NCBI GenBank assembly: GCA_009869945.1
Contig: WIXG01000076.1
Coordinates: 1 to 64,000 of the forward strand
DNA: 64,000 nt
Reading direction: 5' to 3'
Source of the DNA: Mesaphorura yosii
Taxonomy: Eukaryota; Arthropoda; Collembola; Poduromorpha; Tullbergiidae
The position numbers were made by a program, and so were the translations under genes. Numbering within the stretch: position 1 is the first letter of the stretch; the number at the start of each line of letters is the position of its first letter. Below the pieces are notes generated by a model. It ran no database searches. It was not told where the DNA came from and was given only the letters and a program-made list of their open reading frames with translations. Shown here piece after piece: positions 1 to 12,315 of the stretch.

Positions 1-105
1 GAGTTCAGTAGTTTCACCTCCGAGTTCAGTAGTTTCATCTCGGAATTCAGTAGTTTCACCTCGGAATTCAGAATTCAGAGTTCAGAGTTCAGATTTTTGT
101 TCAGT
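1..105. repeat. 21-bp tandem repeat at window edge
   Basis: Three successive 21-base units share the core GAGTTCAGTAGTTTCACCTC with one or two substitutions each. They are followed by a decaying tail of 7-base units of the type GAATTCAG/AGTTCAG. The array is cut by the left edge, so its full length is unknown. No open frame of note runs through it, so it is read as a non-coding minisatellite. Confidence 0.8.
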
Positions 106-3100
106 ATTTTATCCCGACCCGAACCGCACAACTTTCTCAATTACAAAGCAACCACAAAAAGTTGGGGAAAAACTCCACTCACCATAATGACATGAATTTT
201 TCCCGGCTCGGCAGGCATTTTGCACTTTTAACAACTGTCATTCTGCACACGCGTCCATGCTGAACAAATACGTATCTACAGTTCGTCCGAAAACCACAAC
301 ACTGTCAACAACAAGAACGAGAAGAACTTATAAAAGCCGGTGACTCGTGCGTGCCTAGGTCGGGAACAGAATTATTGCGCGTGGTGAATGATAACTAATT
401 TTATATCGGGTTGTTCGGAAGTATGAGCAAATCAAAGGTACGCAGTCGGCAATTCAGGCAAAACTAAACTTGCACTTTTATTGCCATTATGTCTGGATTC
501 ATGTTGATGGCAAACTTGGCATTGGCATGAAAGGATTTTTATCTCCCAAAAGGCCCATGCATTAAACATTGAACCGCCTGGGAGCCGAGTTCTTGCGTAA
601 TAGAAGATGATTGAGCGCAATTTTGGACACTGCATCATCACTACTTGGCGCATGATTCGGATAAAAGCGACAGCCAGACTGAATTCTCCTATTTCTTGAA
701 CCGCTACTAAACATGACAGGGAAACAGACACACTGAGGAAACACACGACGGGAGTCTGCCAAAACAAGTTGACGATGAAAAATTTCAGACTTGGACTTCT
801 TGGACTGTCGACACGAATTACATTACCGCTCCTCGCCCTGTTTGCTCTTCAGAAAGTCAGTTGTTCAGTTTCGCCTTGTGGGCAGACCAGAACCACATTC
901 TACGCATCGAAGCAGCTCAGACAAGACGCTACGGCAGAAGACAGGTCGGCCTCCGGACCGACAGACTACCAAGAAAGCGGGTGAAGGTGACGAGACAACA
1001 TGCTACGGAGATTAATTCTGTCAGAATTCGTATAATTCCGTTCTCTTTCGTCTATTTCAGGTACACTCCCGTTTCTACCCGAAATTTCTAGCTAGCCTAA
1101 ATAGCAACACAGCAGAATAATCCTTTAACAAGCCGGTTTCGATAGTGAGACTTTGCAAATATTAGGTTATTGGATGAAAGAGTCGAATAGGAAAGAAAAG
1201 AAGGCTCGCAGTTCTTTCGTGTAGTCAAAATTTTATATTTCCGATCTATGATGTGACAAAACCAGTCTGCTGAGCCCGGCTACTAAGTGGGGGAGAAAGC
1301 GCACGGATCTGAGTCGGAACAATGTTTCATGTTAGCACAATACGCAATCCAATTTTAAGCAATGTGCAAATTGGATTGCATTCGCCATGGAGTTTGTCAA
1401 TGTGACACAGAGCACAGAAGGTGTGCAAGGAGGGTCCGACGTCCGGTCTCGTTCGTTTCGTTACATGAACCCTTTTCCTGAGGTGAGTCGATGGAACTTC
1501 CCCTGGCATTCTTGGGCTCGTGTGATAATGCTCTTGACGATGTACAATGGAATTCTCATTTAAAAGGCAAATAGATACGTCGGTAAATTGCATTCGGACA
1601 CTCATCAACGACTAACAAGCACTAATGCAAGTTCACGTCAGTCTTCTGTTGAAAAATAATGCGGAAAATATTAGCGAAGCAAATGGCTTAATGACTACCT
1701 TTGATCATTTAAACAAAGCAAATGAAAAGGCGGGTACATTTTTACTAAATTGCTCCTTGCACGCGTGTTGTCAGTCCAGCCGCCTTCCTTCGATGATGGT
1801 GCATAGTATGCGCTTTCAAATACGGCGTACCTTCATACTGTTAACTTTACGTATTCTGACGTCCTGACAATCCGGGTTCCGTCTACCGAGTCCGCTGTGC
1901 ATTAGCATTCGCTGATTTAACTTTTCGTTTTGAAATGCATATTTTGTGCTCATGAAGAGTGAAATTTCTGTGTATTGTGTTCATTTGTTATTCATAAACG
2001 GCTTTACGTGTTCAAAGAATTACAAGACACTACCGAAGGGATCTCTGCGCATTACGTACAAGCAAATTTCAATCAATAAAGAACAGAGCGAGAAACTTGA
2101 GCATTATTATGCCGAATTTTTTCCACGAAATCTCATGGCCCTTGACATCATGTTTGATTTTGAGCACGAAATGTTTTATTTATTCTCAATATCTCTGTAG
2201 CAAAACAAAGCATGGAGTGGAGTTGATGATTTCAAGCTCTCTCAGGTTCCAATTCCCAAAGCGTTTCATCATATGAAGCCTCTGTCTATGTCTTCCGAAA
2301 TGTTTCACGAAGCTTCGAGGCCTAAATGAGTGCTTGCTTCCGTTCTCTCCAGAGGGCCAAAACAATATTTACCATGTGCTCGTGAAATATGATGGTGCAC
2401 TGGGCAGTTTTCTTCACAATTTATTGTTTAAGTTAACGTGTAGGAGCAGCGAAGCATGAGGTTTAAATTCCCAGAGCGCAGAATTATAAATTGATTCTGA
2501 TGCACACCGTCTCAATTAAGTTGGCATCGTAAACCTGTGGGGCACGAGACAGCTCCTCATTACGGCAAATCACACTCGTACGTCTCGTGGCGTAACGGGT
2601 GGTCAAGAAAAATATCGTTTGAAGTTTGCCCATAAAAGAAGATTAAAATCCACAAGCCCGGACAAATCACTTTCTTGCGACCTTCCTGCCCCGCCATGCA
2701 CTGAGGGCACGGCTGACGGCGTAAACACGCGCTTGGCTACAAAGAGATTCAGTGGCACGTCGCCACACGCGTGCTTTTCGTTTCTTGTAACTGAAGGTAG
2801 TGACTACCCTTCAAAGCTTGGATTTATTCGCACGCCAATTGTAAACAACTTGGAAGTGAAATGAAAGAAGATACAGTTTGAAAAAACATGCCTAATTATA
2901 TGGACGCATGTTGATACAAAGTAAAACTGGCGCGAAAGAACCTATTAGAGTAGTTGACAGTTGAGAGATTGGGAAAAGACGTGGCAAAGAATTTTGATAA
3001 CGAATTTAATTTTTGTTCACAGAGTTGAGCAGTCCTTTCGGAAAACTGAGCCATTAAATCAATATATTTGTTGACATTGATGAGTGTCAGTTTAGAAAAT

Positions 3101-6100
3101 ACTTTCAGAAAATTTTGGCGGGCGCAGGTTTCTATTTGAGTGTATCATCATTATAGGTGCTTGATTTGTATTCAAGGCGTAGTTGCACTTCGCTTCACAC
3201 TTTCACATGAGCCGCATTGCCCTTAAAATTGAACTTATTGAACGCTGAAGTCGATGTGACAATCATGAAACTTTTACTTTGCGCCTTCTAAATTTGCTAA
3301 GCGTTCTTGGAGGGCTCTCTAGAGACTCACGTCCGAGAACGACCGACATAAGAGCTCGCTCTTCGATGTATTTGAGTTGTACACGTAGTCATGCTAAAGT
3401 CGTCTATTTATCTTGGAAATCTAAAATAAACTACTCTGTGTCAGCCTGACTGAAGAGTCGAATGCTTATTGAGTTCGCTAGGCCAAGGCAGCAGGCAAAA
3501 TGAAAATAGCTTTTGAAAAACTCCCGTGAAGATAAAGCTCATTATACATGTATTTGAATTTTCAGGATCAAATGAACCAAAGAAACTCATGAATGCATTA
3601 AATTACGAAGATATTACTGTCTGACTTGTGTATACCTTTGACTTTAAGTTTGTATCAGTGAAACGTAAACGCGCTGGGAATATTAATTTTTTTTATGTAC
3701 ACGAAATTTCTAGTACTTGACGTCGTCAAAGAAGTAATTTCGCTGAACGCCTTTTGAACTTTCGGGTGAATTAGGTTCTTTCTCCGTGAAAGAGAGGAAG
3801 CCCATTGTCAATAAATACTGTAATTATCCGAAGCTGAAAGGTTCGACCAGTTTAATTATAGGGTACAGTCGCTTACAAGTACGCGAATGTAATTTTTGAG
3901 AATGAAATTCAGCGGAAAACTTGACCGGTTAAGAAGTGGTGTTTATCAGCGACGAATAATGACTAAATATGCCTATAAAGCACAAAAAAGCTAGCTCGCA
4001 AGGTTCCTGTTCCTGGTTCCTCAAAAGCTACCAAATTGGACTTTTTGGCGTGATACGGAGATGTGGCACGACTTCATTTCACGTCCACGCTCTCATACAT
4101 TTTGTGGGCCCGTGTTTAGTTGCAAATGCCGCGGCGGAACAATTATTTATCAACAACAGTAACAGTATAGTAAACAGGAAACGTGATAATTTACACTTTC
4201 CAGGAATGTAACCCTTACGTTTTCTGTGTGTTGCTTGAAGACTGGATCATGGAATTTAGTGCCTTACACAATTTCACCTCGCGCCCCAACTGAGTCGCGA
4301 CCATTAATTGAAGTTTCCTGACTCGTTTTTGTTTTCGTAGTTTTCATTGAGTGTCGTCGATTTCATTTAACATCCGACCGTCTAGAAACTCAAAATGTAC
4401 TCATTAAAATCAAATCATTTTCAACCCTTCTGCAGTAAATGGAGTCGTTGTCTCTTCCTTTTAAATATTGAGTCCGGAACGTTGGCACTAATGTAAATGT
4501 AATGTAAAATCAATACACGACCAACACGCTACACTCTCGGCGTCTTTGTTGTGAAGAACTTTTGTCTTGGTCTGACCAATTCAAAAGTTTGAGTCCCCGT
4601 CCGCTTTAATGTTTCCAGACAAGTTGTTCTTGACAAGAATTTGCTTGGTGTTGCTCTGAGATGGAAAATCACTTTTACACTGCGTTCAGCAGAGAGGTTG
4701 ACTGACGGGAGGGTGTCACGCGAAACTTTCGCGATACTGAAAGAGAGAGCACACTACAAGCACGCGGAATCACAGCATCAGTTTTCGCAAAGAGGAATCA
4801 ATTTCGTAATGCGATTAGAAAGAGTTTGAAACTACAAATTTCAAAGTTGCTGCGGTGTCTTCTGAAATATGCGCTGAAGAATTTCCGGCCTCTTAATTCA
4901 CGTGTGCATTGTAGTGTAACACACATTCTATGTAGCACCGCCGATGGAAAAACTATGAAATAAAAACATTTTAACTGAATTAAAATTATATAATGTGTGA
5001 AGTCATGCAGGATGCAGAGACAAAACTGGTAAGCAAACGGACCAAAGAACAGCGACACTGTTTGAGAAAAATTGCAAAGCTTTTAGCTCAAAGTAGTGTA
5101 AAGGTGAAAGCGTCTTTCTTCCGTGAATCCTGCCAAAAGACTGGAACTCCAAGGCACGCCGTGTCGGGCGCCTGTTATGAGCGTCTGCGCTGGCAAGTTT
5201 CTGAGTGGGGAAAGAGAGAATCGAAGCTCTCGCCGCAACGGTTTTTACTCCGGTCTGCGCTAAAACCTAGTAGAAACAAAAAAGCTTCACTTTCAGCAAA
5301 AGCAAAAGATTCACTTTCCGCTGCCGTAATTTTACGGAGAACTCTTTTCTTTCTTTTTTGCTTTCCCACCACTACAAATTCTGAAAGTTTTCTCGAAAGT
5401 GTAGAAAGTGGTCTTCCTGGTTATTGCGGCGTCGAATTCTTGACTTTAAGTGGCACGCCTCGTCTCATTCTCTCGAGCCTTGTGGTTTTCAGTCGTTGAA
5501 GTGCATTTGCGTGGAACAAATGAATAAGACACCTTCCAGACTAAAGACATGGCTCGAACTTGCAAAAGAATAAGAAGATTTAAAGCAAATTCAGATCAAT
5601 TTTGTCCATCGTGTCATGGATTATGATCCCAGATGAATTAGGCTCTGCAAATATTTATCGAAGAGGTCTCTTGCACCCACGGCTACAATGGCTTCTCTTT
5701 GTCCCGAAATTAATTGTGGATGTTCACGGAATGGAACAACCCATTTGTAGCATGGAAAGACATTTGTTATTGCCCCTGGAGATTCTCCGGATCTTGGCTC
5801 TAGTCAAAGTCATGCGAGAAAGGAACAAATGATTATGATTGCAGCATTTCAAATGGAAATACTTGCAAAGTTAAGCTGTAAGAAGAAAACAACTAGAGCC
5901 ACAGCCACGAGATTTTCTGCAATTTGGCTTACTCTCATGCTTGCAAATTCCTTGGAAAGTTTAGGCTGAAGAATACAAACCATCGTAAAGGAGTCTTGCC
6001 CGGAAAGGAAAAGATTATATGCTCGAATTCCTACTCAGAATGAATTAACGCGGTTCAAGGTTAAATAAATATGCAGCTTTTTAGAAGATGTTCCACGTCG

Positions 6101-7385
6101 TTTTCCTCACAAGGTTTCACATTTTCGAAATTGCACATCTGTCAACATGGAAAGTCATACGCTTCATGGTAGTATAACTTCATACTTCGGAATTCAAGAG
6201 TCGCTTTTCTCTATTGTAGCCGGTATCTGACTAACGAGTCCACATTTAACTATTTATTCAACCAGATATTCAATTCTATCCAAGCTTATTTTGCAAATGG
6301 TCAGGCTTTGAATATGCAAACTGCTCACCTTCAATTTAGGAACTGGAAAGTTGTCTTCGGGTCCTGATCTGCTTAATATTCTACCGGTGCGGTTCATTAT
6401 TGTACACTGTTTACTTTAGTCCCAGACTAAATTCCTTGGAAAACCAACCTCACGGCACTCTAGCTTTTAATAAACAAGAAAAGCTCGGCTATGCTTTTGC
6501 TTTTGCATCAAAATATGTGATTAACTTTCCCGATGCTGTGTGTGCGCTTTGTATCTCCAATTTCAGTTGCACGGTGATATTCAATACTGGAATTTTCATT
6601 ATACTTCATTTAAACACACATTGGCCTAAAACATGTCCAAAATCTTGTTAATGAGATTAACTCTTGGAATGCCAACTCTCAGTATCTATCGTGATTCCTC
6701 ACGGTGTGACCGTGACTTCATTCTGTGCGTGGCGTGGGAACAAAAGCCGCTGGAGGAAATTGAGACATTTTCCTACTATAGTTTCGCATGTGACAAGAAG
6801 TTCCCCAAGTTGACAAGCACGTTCCGTTCTGGAGACGTCAAGTCCAATTTTAAGTTTAGGTTTGCTTTGCGCTGCAGTGACTCAGTGGCTGCTCAATGAA
6901 TGAGCAAATGAATGAGTGAATTTCAAGTAGCCGAGCTGGGCTGTATGAAAAATATGAAGGCAGTAGTAGTGCGCAAGAGGAAGAAGCGAAAATTAGTTGA
7001 AACTTTTTGAACTGCCCGTCTCGTGAAACTTTCAGGCCGGAGGGTATTTAATTTATATGAGCCACTTTTAGTAATGTAATGCTGTGTCTGGCGATTGTAC
7101 AGCAGCGCTATGCATGAGTCCACCAACTTCAAATTGTGCTGGTAGACTGACTCACGGACTGCATTCTTCCATATGCATCAGTTGTACAGAAGTTTAGTTG
7201 TTTCCAATTAAATTGCAGTTGTGTCTGGCTCAGGTCCATGGCTCTGATTAAAATTTAATCCAGATCAAAAGTGCGAATATACCCTATTGGATGGAGGTAG
7301 TGCCAGAATACCCCAACCATTGAAATGGCTCTCGCGTAAAGTCAAACAACGAGTTGGCCAATCTGGGACCACAAACGCGGAAACC
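106..7385. other. Gene-poor 7.3-kb interval
   Basis: No exon chain with matching splice phases and no recognisable protein was found on either strand. The longest open frame is 168 codons at 4993-5499 (+). It has no homology I recognise, no domain pattern, and is within the length expected by chance at this base composition. A short direct repeat of the type AATGAATGAGC lies near 6895-6920. The sequence looks like ordinary unique intergenic DNA, which could hold regulatory elements or unseen small exons. Confidence 0.5.
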
Positions 7386-8055
7386 ATGGAATATCGACCG
7401 CTGTACGTCCTGGTCGTGCTTCTAACAGCTTTTTCTGGATTTGTATTTAGTAAGTTCCTGCTATTTCACGAGCATAAATATTGCAGTATCAACAGAATAA
7501 CGATGAGAGGAAGAGCAGGTTATGCAACCGGACAGCGAAGAGCAATCATTTGCATGATTTTGATTTGGTCTCAGGTGTTTCGCGTCAGTGCTTAAGCTGC
7601 AGATCTCGTGGAGAGAAAGGCTTATGTCGAGACCCATTTCCATACAACGAGACCAACATAGTGGGTCATCGAGGCATCAAAAGTGTGCCGTGTCCGTCAG
7701 GATGGTGCTCAAAAACTATAGAAGGTGTTCGAGGGCCACAAGATGGTAAGCTCAAATAGTAAATATTAAGCACTCTGTGCGCTCGGCTGGACTGAAGCTC
7801 CATGTTGATGGCCTTTCTTCCTTGATAGACTATGGAACAGCAACCGAACGTGCTTGTCTTCAGCTTGCCCCTTCTGATCGGGAAGAACGCTGCGCAGAAC
7901 TGAAACTGAACAACAAACCGTCGCTGATATGTTTTTGCCGTGGAAATTTATGCAACCATGCACGATACGTCAACTCAAGCGTCTTTGTGGTTGGGATTGG
8001 TGTTTTGTTGTCAACTTTTCTCCAGTACTTCAGAAGTAGGTGCAGAAGTTGGTGA
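7386..8055 (+). CDS. Quiver/sleepless-like Ly6 (three-finger) surface protein
   Basis: Three exons (7386-7449, 7575-7745, 7829-8055) join in frame to give 153 residues. The first exon encodes a signal peptide with core LYVLVVLLTAFSG. The mature part opens with a CLSC motif and carries the cysteine spacing of the arthropod quiver/Ly6 group: CRDPF, VPCPSGWCSK, then a terminal CFCRGNLCN in which the CN pair is typical of Ly6 folds. An NET sequon is a likely N-glycosylation site. A C-terminal hydrophobic stretch (VFVVGIGVLLSTFL) fits a GPI-attachment signal, although it is followed by a short basic RSRCRSW tail. Family members are GPI-linked and modulate ion channels or receptors in Drosophila; that function is inferred here from family resemblance only. 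AATAAA lies seven bases after the stop, with a second copy at 8485-8490. Confidence 0.8.
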
Positions 8056-8061
8056 TAAATT

Positions 8062-8067
8062 AATAAA
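8062..8067 (+). terminator. Poly(A) signal of the Ly6-like gene
   Basis: AATAAA immediately after the stop codon of the quiver-like gene. A further AATAAA at 8485-8490 may serve a longer 3' UTR. Function is inferred from position only. Confidence 0.5.
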
Positions 8068-8570
8068 ACTGCAACTGGCACAGGCAGCCATGCAAATGTA
8101 ATTGGTGTACGAATTTACAAATGCAAACAGGGTTCAAACGTAACGAACGAATTTGTAGTCGAATTTCTCTCGACACTAAGGAAGTAATATTAGGAAGGTC
8201 TACAACAAAACATGCTTATTCTTATACCTTTATATTTTGTACGAATTTTGCAGACATTCTCTAAGTCAATTATAAGCAACACCGACGTACCGTCTTGCAA
8301 TCTTACATGAACGCTCTATTTTTATTCCGAAACGTTTCATATGCTCTATCGATGGCTCCTGATTTTGTACTTTTATAAACAAATGTCTTTTAATTCGTAC
8401 TTCAAAATGCAATAGATCGTAAGTATGAAAAATTCAATTTAACCGTGTGTATAGTTAATACTGTGCGGAACGTTCTCTCAAAGCAATAAAGAAGTGAGGA
8501 TTACTTCGAAGCTAAATGCAATTAAATATTCCGGATTTTATTCGGTTGATTTTTTCATGTATATTTGCAG

Positions 8571-9026
8571 TCGAACCACAACTGAACGCTGGCTGCCCTG
8601 GAATGAAAGAGCTAGGAACCATAAAGTGCATTATTGGAGACGAAGGACGGATTAAATTGGGAATTGAACAAGATTATGAAATTATTCACTCATGCGAACG
8701 CGAATCCATTGAATTTGAAGGTCGGAATGTTGCTTTCTTCGCTTTTGTTCTCTTCCGTCTTCTTAAAAATGAGCCTGTAGAAAAGCTTCGAGCATTTGTC
8801 CTGGTTCCTGCGTAAAAGAGAAGTGGCTGATCTCTTCCCTCCAAGTTGTAGAATTCAGGCCGGGTATACAGCAATGGCAGACGTTGAGCGTGGTATGGCT
8901 CAAGAATATGAACATCAGCTGGTTCTCCCGAGTGAAAGTGATAAACTACTTGAGGTGATGTGTGTCCAGCATGAGAAGATCCATAATAACGTCGCTCTGG
9001 TTTGCTATGGGACAGAATTCGCATAA
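8571..9026 (+). CDS. Unidentified cysteine-containing protein, two 3' exons (5' exon not found)
   Basis: A strong acceptor (TTTTTTCATGTATATTTGCAG) precedes an exon at 8571-8717. Its frame continues, at matching phase, into an exon at about 8820-9026 that ends in TAA. Together they give about 117 residues with six cysteines (AGCPG, IKCII, HSCER, PSCRI, VMCVQ, VCYGT). I do not recognise the protein. The exon needs a phase-1 upstream exon, which I could not locate. The signal-peptide exon of the neighbouring Ly6-like gene has that phase, so shared use of it is conceivable, but nothing shows it. The internal donor (GTCGGA) and second acceptor are weak, so the exon edges are uncertain. A small secreted protein is possible, as is a chance open frame. 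Confidence 0.35.
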
Positions 9027-10613
9027 ATTATAGAAATGTCTGGAAATCGTGTGAGACAACACAAAAATGTTAGCACGTTGATGTGAAGCAATTGAATTTT
9101 AACAGTGTTATCAGGGATTTCTGGCATTTAATCGCAAAACATAGCATTTTGGCATGGCATGCCTTGTAAAGCGGAATAATTTCACGGAAAACTTGAAGGT
9201 GAAATGTCGAGTGCAGGCGAGACGGAGATGCTCAGACATTTTTAAGTGCAACCCTTTGTCCTCCGCATTCCGACGGCGAGGTGTCTGAAGTTGAAACAAA
9301 AATTTTCCAGGAGCACAAAAGCTGGGATGCCAAATGCTCAAAAGAATTTCTTATCATCTGTACAAACTGGTAACTTTATTTCACTTTAATCCACGATTCA
9401 AGAATTAGCTTTCTTGTGGATCATGCGCTCTGCTATGAATGTTGCAAGGCGTAGATGTTGAGGTCTCAGCGCAGGCGGCTTTAGGCAAGTTATGTACACT
9501 AGATACAATTTACAAAGTATGGACATGTTAGTATGCTAATGTGTACAAAGTAATTACAAGGGCGTATGTAATTTACACAGTTAGTACAGCCTAATATTGC
9601 TAGAGATTGTCCACGAGCCTAAGCCTTGCGAACTGATGCGAAAATCGTAGCTCACATATTGAAGTATCATTTCCCAAGCAAATAGATGCAGTGATGAGGT
9701 CGATTCTGCCCACAGCCATTAAATTCGTGGTCCAGCCTGTTCAAAACTAGAGTGCAGGAAATGAAGTACTTTCCCAATGTTCTTGTAGTGTTTCGATCTC
9801 AGATGCTATTAATTAATTACGTCGCGAATTACGGTCGTCAATCGATGCATTGGTAAAGTATGGTTCGTCAGAGAGTAATGGACTTGCGAGTGGGACATGT
9901 CGTATACATTACAGATGGAGTGGGATGGGACAAAGCAAGAATGGAAGCTTTCCAGTTTATTAGTCAAGACAGCATAGCCGTCTTCTGTTCTCAGTCTTTC
10001 AGTCATCCGTCCATTTGTTATTAGCTGCTAGTTGTTGTTCACCGCCGCCTGAATAAATCACAGAATATATACAATTGAGTGAGAGTGAAGCAATGCGGCG
10101 CAAGTTGTTCCTGCTGAGACTTTAAACCAAGAGGAAGCACCAACTCCTAGAAGCTCAAACGTACATTTCACCCGAGCATCACGACATTTCCAATTTGACC
10201 CGAGTTCATCGTGTTCAAAGTCGAAGATATTTATAAAATCACAATGAAAAATGTAGAATGAAAATGAAATGAAATGAAGACTTTTCAGTAAACTCAGAAA
10301 GCAAAGTGGGCCGAGACCCCAGCTTCTTGCTTATTCGCGGCCGAAAACTAACTTTATTTCTAAGGAACTGGCTTCAAGACACAAGATACTGAAGACATAC
10401 GCGTGGAACTTTACTTGGAAGTAAATTCTTTGATAAAATTTATGTTCATTCTCATTTATTACAGTAGTATCAAGTTGGCCGCCGGAATATTCATTTGTCT
10501 GTGTCAAAACAACAACAAAGCCAGGCGCCCCCAATCCACGTACGCTGTGCTGACGCAATGCTAACTCGTTCTCAGTTGCAGAGCTCAAAATTGATTGAGA
10601 AAGATTTGATTTC
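9027..10613. other. Intergenic 1.6 kb, nothing recognised
   Basis: No supported exon was found except a possible alternative last exon of the downstream minus-strand gene at about 10466-10504. A short GAAAT/GAAAATGAAAT microsatellite sits near 10258-10280. Confidence 0.5.
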
Positions 10614-12315
10614 TTACTTATTGATTTCGAAGAATGCGAAGAAAGGTCGTATGCTTCGCAAGACGTTCGGTTCCAATCCGTTCTCCTCACGACGCTCGTT
10701 CAGGGCCAGAACTGTTCGCTTGTGCGGGAATTCGTGGAAGTAGGGGACATGCTGCACCGCGTAGTTGGCCACTTCGGGCTCTGCGAGGTACGGATCGCTC
10801 TCAACGTAATTGGAAGCCTAGGACAGACAAATTGGTCGTGATAACCCCGAGAAATACAAGTCTACGAAGGAGTTGAATTGTAAAGTAAACTTTCTACCTG
10901 TGTCGGGACAGGAGGAAGAAAGACTCCGTCTGGGGCCATGGACTCGACATTATTGTGTTGGTGGTGAGGCTCGCTGTCATGTGGTGACTCTTCAAATTCT
11001 CTCTCGGGGTGTCCAAAGTCGTTTCCTTCAAACAAGTTAAGCATTACATAATGCAATAAAACCGTTTACATGTGAAGTGCGTCTCGTTTTCAACTTTGAG
11101 ACAAGTTAAGCGAGTACGCAGGAAAAATAATGCATCTGTTTTCGCATTCCTAGTCTTCATTCATGCTTAGAACTTACTTCATAATTGCATTTACTTGAGA
11201 AAAGTCACGCTATGGTAATCATTATCAGTGGAAACATTTTTACATCGAATTAGAACTATTTTTTTTCCAACATGAGTTGAGGCGAAATACGAGTTTAAAT
11301 AATTTTGTGGTTTCTGCTCTTCGTCGAGCGTCGCTCCTCACTTGTCCTTGAGCCACTCGCTGTGGCACAAGCTGACACTAACAAAGTTGGGGCTGGCAAA
11401 TGCATTCATTTATGTCTCATCTCGCAAGCCCTATTGCTGTTGGCGACGGAGCCGACAAATTGCGTCAGAAATGCTCCAACACTACATGAAGTGCTCGTTA
11501 CTTCTTCTATATTACAATGTGGCAATCCTTACACGGCGAATGTCAAACCGACTTGCCAACCTCTAATTATCACATCAGACAAAATTCCCACTTCATTCAT
11601 TCAACCGAATAAATGAAAGTGTACAAAATTCGTAAAATCGTCCCATTATAAGCGACATGTCTTGTGACACGTTTTCTTGGGTATTTAATTACATCACAAT
11701 CCGAAGCATAAATATCGTGCAAGCGAATATGGCGTGCAAAAATTAAGCTTTCCAGTTTCGAATGAAAGCAAGCTTTGTAAGCATTTTGCTATTGCTTGTA
11801 ATGTCAGCGTTCTCACGTCGAGTCCATCGAATTGGTCTTACCACCAAACTCATCAAAATCAGGAAAATCAAACGAGCCAAGATAGTTGTCGTGAAACTGC
11901 GGGCTCCGTTTGACTGCCTTGGTGTCCTTTGGCTTCAGCGTCGTGGAGGATGCCGTCTCGACTCTCTCTTCGTGGTGAAGCCCGGATCTTAAATGCGTGC
12001 TGAACTTCAAGGGTACTTTGTCGTTCAGAATTTCATCGCTGTCCACTTTCACAAAAGCTACACTCCTGCCTGCCGCTCCTCGTGAAAGGAACGTGGACAC
12101 TTTATCAGTCGGCGTGCTTGTTTTTAAAGCATTCTCAGTTGAGGCAGAAATCTCAAAGATCTTGTTCGTGTCATGGGACGTGGGCTGTGTACTCGTGCTT
12201 GGAGCCGGCTTTCTGTTGGGCACTTTGAGCAGCTCGACCCCACCAGGATCATTCGGCGGTCTCCGGGTAACGCTCCGTTTCCTGACCACGTGATGGTCCC
12301 CAGAAGTCCTTTCGT
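10614..12315 (-). CDS. Unrecognised acidic, probably secreted protein (5' end missing)
   Basis: Three minus-strand exons (12315-11842, 11025-10898, 10817-10614) join with matching phases and end in TAA, giving about 268 residues. The first visible exon begins at a phase-1 acceptor, so at least one upstream exon, presumably carrying start and signal peptide, is missing. The N-terminal part is Ser/Thr/Pro/Lys-rich and looks disordered. It ends in a dibasic VKRSP, a possible convertase site, followed by an aromatic-acidic stretch (NYLGSFDFPDFDEFGG) and a His/Glu-rich linker. The C-terminal 67 residues (from ASNYVESDPYL to FFAFFEINK) are more ordered and may be a small conserved domain. The stop overlaps a consensus donor (AATAA|GTAAGA). 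Splicing there to an acceptor near 10505 would replace the last residues with a short tail starting KQMNIPAAN. I recognise no family; a matrix, cuticle or prohormone-like protein are guesses. Confidence 0.6.

Noticed and set aside
10331-10690. A 119-residue minus-strand open frame.
   Set aside because: It overlaps the last exon of the 10614-12315 gene in another frame and is a shadow.
11813-12289. A 158-residue plus-alternative or single-exon protein starting at a GTG codon.
   Set aside because: No ATG starts this frame. It is bounded by an acceptor at 12315 and a donor at 11841, so it is an internal exon of the multi-exon minus-strand gene.
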